Below, one piece after another: positions 62,948 to 64,000 of a stretch of DNA of 64,000 nt. Within the stretch, counting starts at the first letter, position 1; each line of letters starts with the position of its first letter. The stretch comes from CAWBRT01 sp963814745 (GTDB lineage Bacteria; Acidobacteriota; Terriglobia; Terriglobales; Acidobacteriaceae): NCBI GenBank assembly GCA_963814745.1, contig CAWFEA010000025.1, positions 124,001 to 188,000 of the forward strand. The letters run 5' to 3'. The position numbers were made by a program, and so were the translations under genes. Under the pieces are notes generated by a model. The model was not told where the DNA came from. It made no database searches and saw only the letters and a program-made list of their open reading frames with translations.

Positions 62948-63907
62948 ATGTCAACGAAAGGGCCATCTATTCAGGGCGTTACCGCCATCATCATCGGGAA
63001 CATGCTGGAGTGGTTTGACTTCGGTATTTTCGCCTTCATGACGCCGATCATCAGCGGCGTGTTCTTCCCGGTGGATCCCAAGATTCCGGGCAGCGAAATC
63101 AATGCGATCCTTGCGACCACGGCGATTTTTGGCGCGGGGTTCCTCATGCGCCCCATCGGCGCCATTGTGCTTGGCCTCTACGGCGACAGGAAGGGCAGGA
63201 AAGCGGCGCTGACGCTCGTGATGACACTCATGGGGGTGTCGATCGCCCTGATGACCTTTGCGCCTACGTATCGGAAGGTGGGCCTGCTGGCTCCGTTGGT
63301 CGTTTTGGCCTCGCGCTTGTTGCAGGGCTTTTCGGTGGGTGGCGAATTTGGTCCCTCGACGGCGCTCTTAGTGGAGGTCGCGCCCGCCGCCAGCAAAGGA
63401 ATCTACGGCTCGTGGCAAATGACCGGACAGGTGGGTGCGAATCTGTTGAGCGCCGGGGTAGGGGCGCTCCTGACGACGCTCTTTACGAGAGAGCAACTCC
63501 TGGCAGGGGCGTGGCGTCTGGCCTTTGCGGTTGGGCTCATCATTGCACCCATTGCGGTCTACATCCGGAAGCGGTTGGTCGAGGCGGAGGAATTTCAGAT
63601 GCTGCTGCGCAACCGCGCGGCGTCGTCCACTAAGGACCTTGGCATCGCCCGTGACCTGCGACAGAACCTCCGCCGCTTGTTGCTGGCGTGTGGGATGGTC
63701 ACCGCCAGCACCGTTTCCTTCTGGGTGGCCTTCGCCTACCTGCAGACGTTTGCCTCCAAGACACTCCATCTGCCGATTCACCAGGCGTTCGTGGTACAGA
63801 CGGTGAGCGCCCTCATGATGCTCGGGTTAGTCCCGCTTTCGGGGCTCCTCTCTGACCGGTTCAACCGCAAGACCATCCTCGTGCTGTCGCTCCTAGGGAA
63901 ACTCTGA
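62948..63907 (+). pseudogene. MHS-family MFS transporter, truncated
   Basis: 320 residues of a metabolite:H+ symporter (relatives carry citrate, proline, betaine or shikimate). ATG 62948 follows AGGAG. Signatures: GNMLEWFDFGIFAFMTPIIS, RPIGAIVLGLYGDRKGRKAA (MFS loop 2-3 motif), ASRLLQGFSVGGEFGPSTAL and LVPLSGLLSDRFNRKTILVL. It stops after LSLLGKL at 63907, about 110 residues early; the stop lies in GGGAAACTCTGATT, which looks like the end of an inserted element. The C-terminal tail of a similar carrier is found at 8676-8790. Confidence 0.8.
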
Positions 63908-64000
63908 TTTAGTCCTCTACTTTCCACAGGCCTTCAAGTTAAAGTGCAGCCAGATGAACTCTCACCACCAACAGAGGACGCTGGCGATGACGACTGGATT
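63896..64000 (+). mobile_element. Probable insertion sequence, left end only
   Basis: Sequence after the transporter break begins GGGAAACTCTGATTTAGTC, and an ATG at 63987 (ATG ACG ACT GGA...) opens a frame that leaves the window. An interrupted gene followed by a terminal-repeat-like sequence and a new start is the pattern of an IS insertion. The family cannot be told from 105 bases. Confidence 0.45.

Overview
The window is about 64 kb of moderately GC-rich bacterial chromosome. I infer an Acidobacteriota member (Terriglobia-like). This rests on the flavour of the proteins, on dispersed hairpin repeats that begin with CTGAAAAAG or GTCATCC, and on a DUF4382-type lipoprotein remnant. It has not been tested by any search. 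Ordinary housekeeping and catabolic genes alternate with an unusual density of mobile DNA: one complete integrative element in a tRNA-Arg gene, orphan 3' halves of tRNA-Gln and tRNA-Phe that look like old attachment sites, two serine recombinases, an IS630 element, a plasmid-like replication module, and several pile-ups of gene fragments.

Layout. 1-6200: a minus-strand group with a cupin (cut by the window edge), cytidylate kinase, an AlkZ-like winged-helix protein, a cysteine-desulfurase-family enzyme, mutL and a receiver-like protein. 6778-8971: methylmalonate-semialdehyde dehydrogenase, then remnants of an MHS transporter and an iron alcohol dehydrogenase. 9104-11606: a GAF protein, a secreted Gly/Tyr-repeat protein and a tandem universal stress protein. 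11633-19037: the tRNA-Arg element, with integrase, excisionase-like gene, XRE repressor and operators, Sel1-repeat secreted protein and several unknown genes. 19441-27580: a three-subunit molybdenum hydroxylase, an iron-sulfur protein, an ACS-type MFS transporter and an adenosine deaminase, together suggesting purine or N-heterocycle use. 28252-30109: a TIR-domain protein sitting next to a truncated transporter. 30388-43831: a SAF-domain dehydrogenase, a GNAT-like protein, an S4 RNA-binding protein, a B12 radical SAM protein, recombinases, a cysteine-synthase-like enzyme, a degenerate CRISPR-like array and a DUF429 protein, with a family of AGTCCAG/CTGGACT hairpins scattered through 34.3-38.5 kb. 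44435-47640: a DUF3311/sodium-solute-symporter pair and a dipeptidase. 47826-49150: five gene fragments joined end to end. 49802-52490: two cysteine-free ArsA/Get3-like ATPases with two paralogous ~90-residue membrane proteins. 53322-55840: CstA with a thioredoxin-like protein. 56713-61317: a DUF3631 ATPase fused to a radical SAM domain, followed by two HUH-like proteins. 61542 to the end: IS630 and an MHS transporter cut by a probable second insertion sequence.

Two cautions apply throughout. First, at least ten single-base indels break otherwise well-conserved genes (mutL, mmsA twice, the iron-sulfur gene, the ACS transporter, the 40865 membrane gene twice, the DUF429 gene, an M20 peptidase, an arsA-like gene). 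Most are one extra base in or next to a short run of the same base, which looks more like sequencing error than decay. Second, the start codons of two neighbouring genes (36108 and 36887) read ATA behind strong ribosome-binding sites.

The best candidates for an undescribed system are the four-gene ArsA-like/membrane-protein operon (49802-52490), the DUF3631-radical SAM fusion with its HUH-like partners (56713-61317), and the TIR protein (28252-29901).
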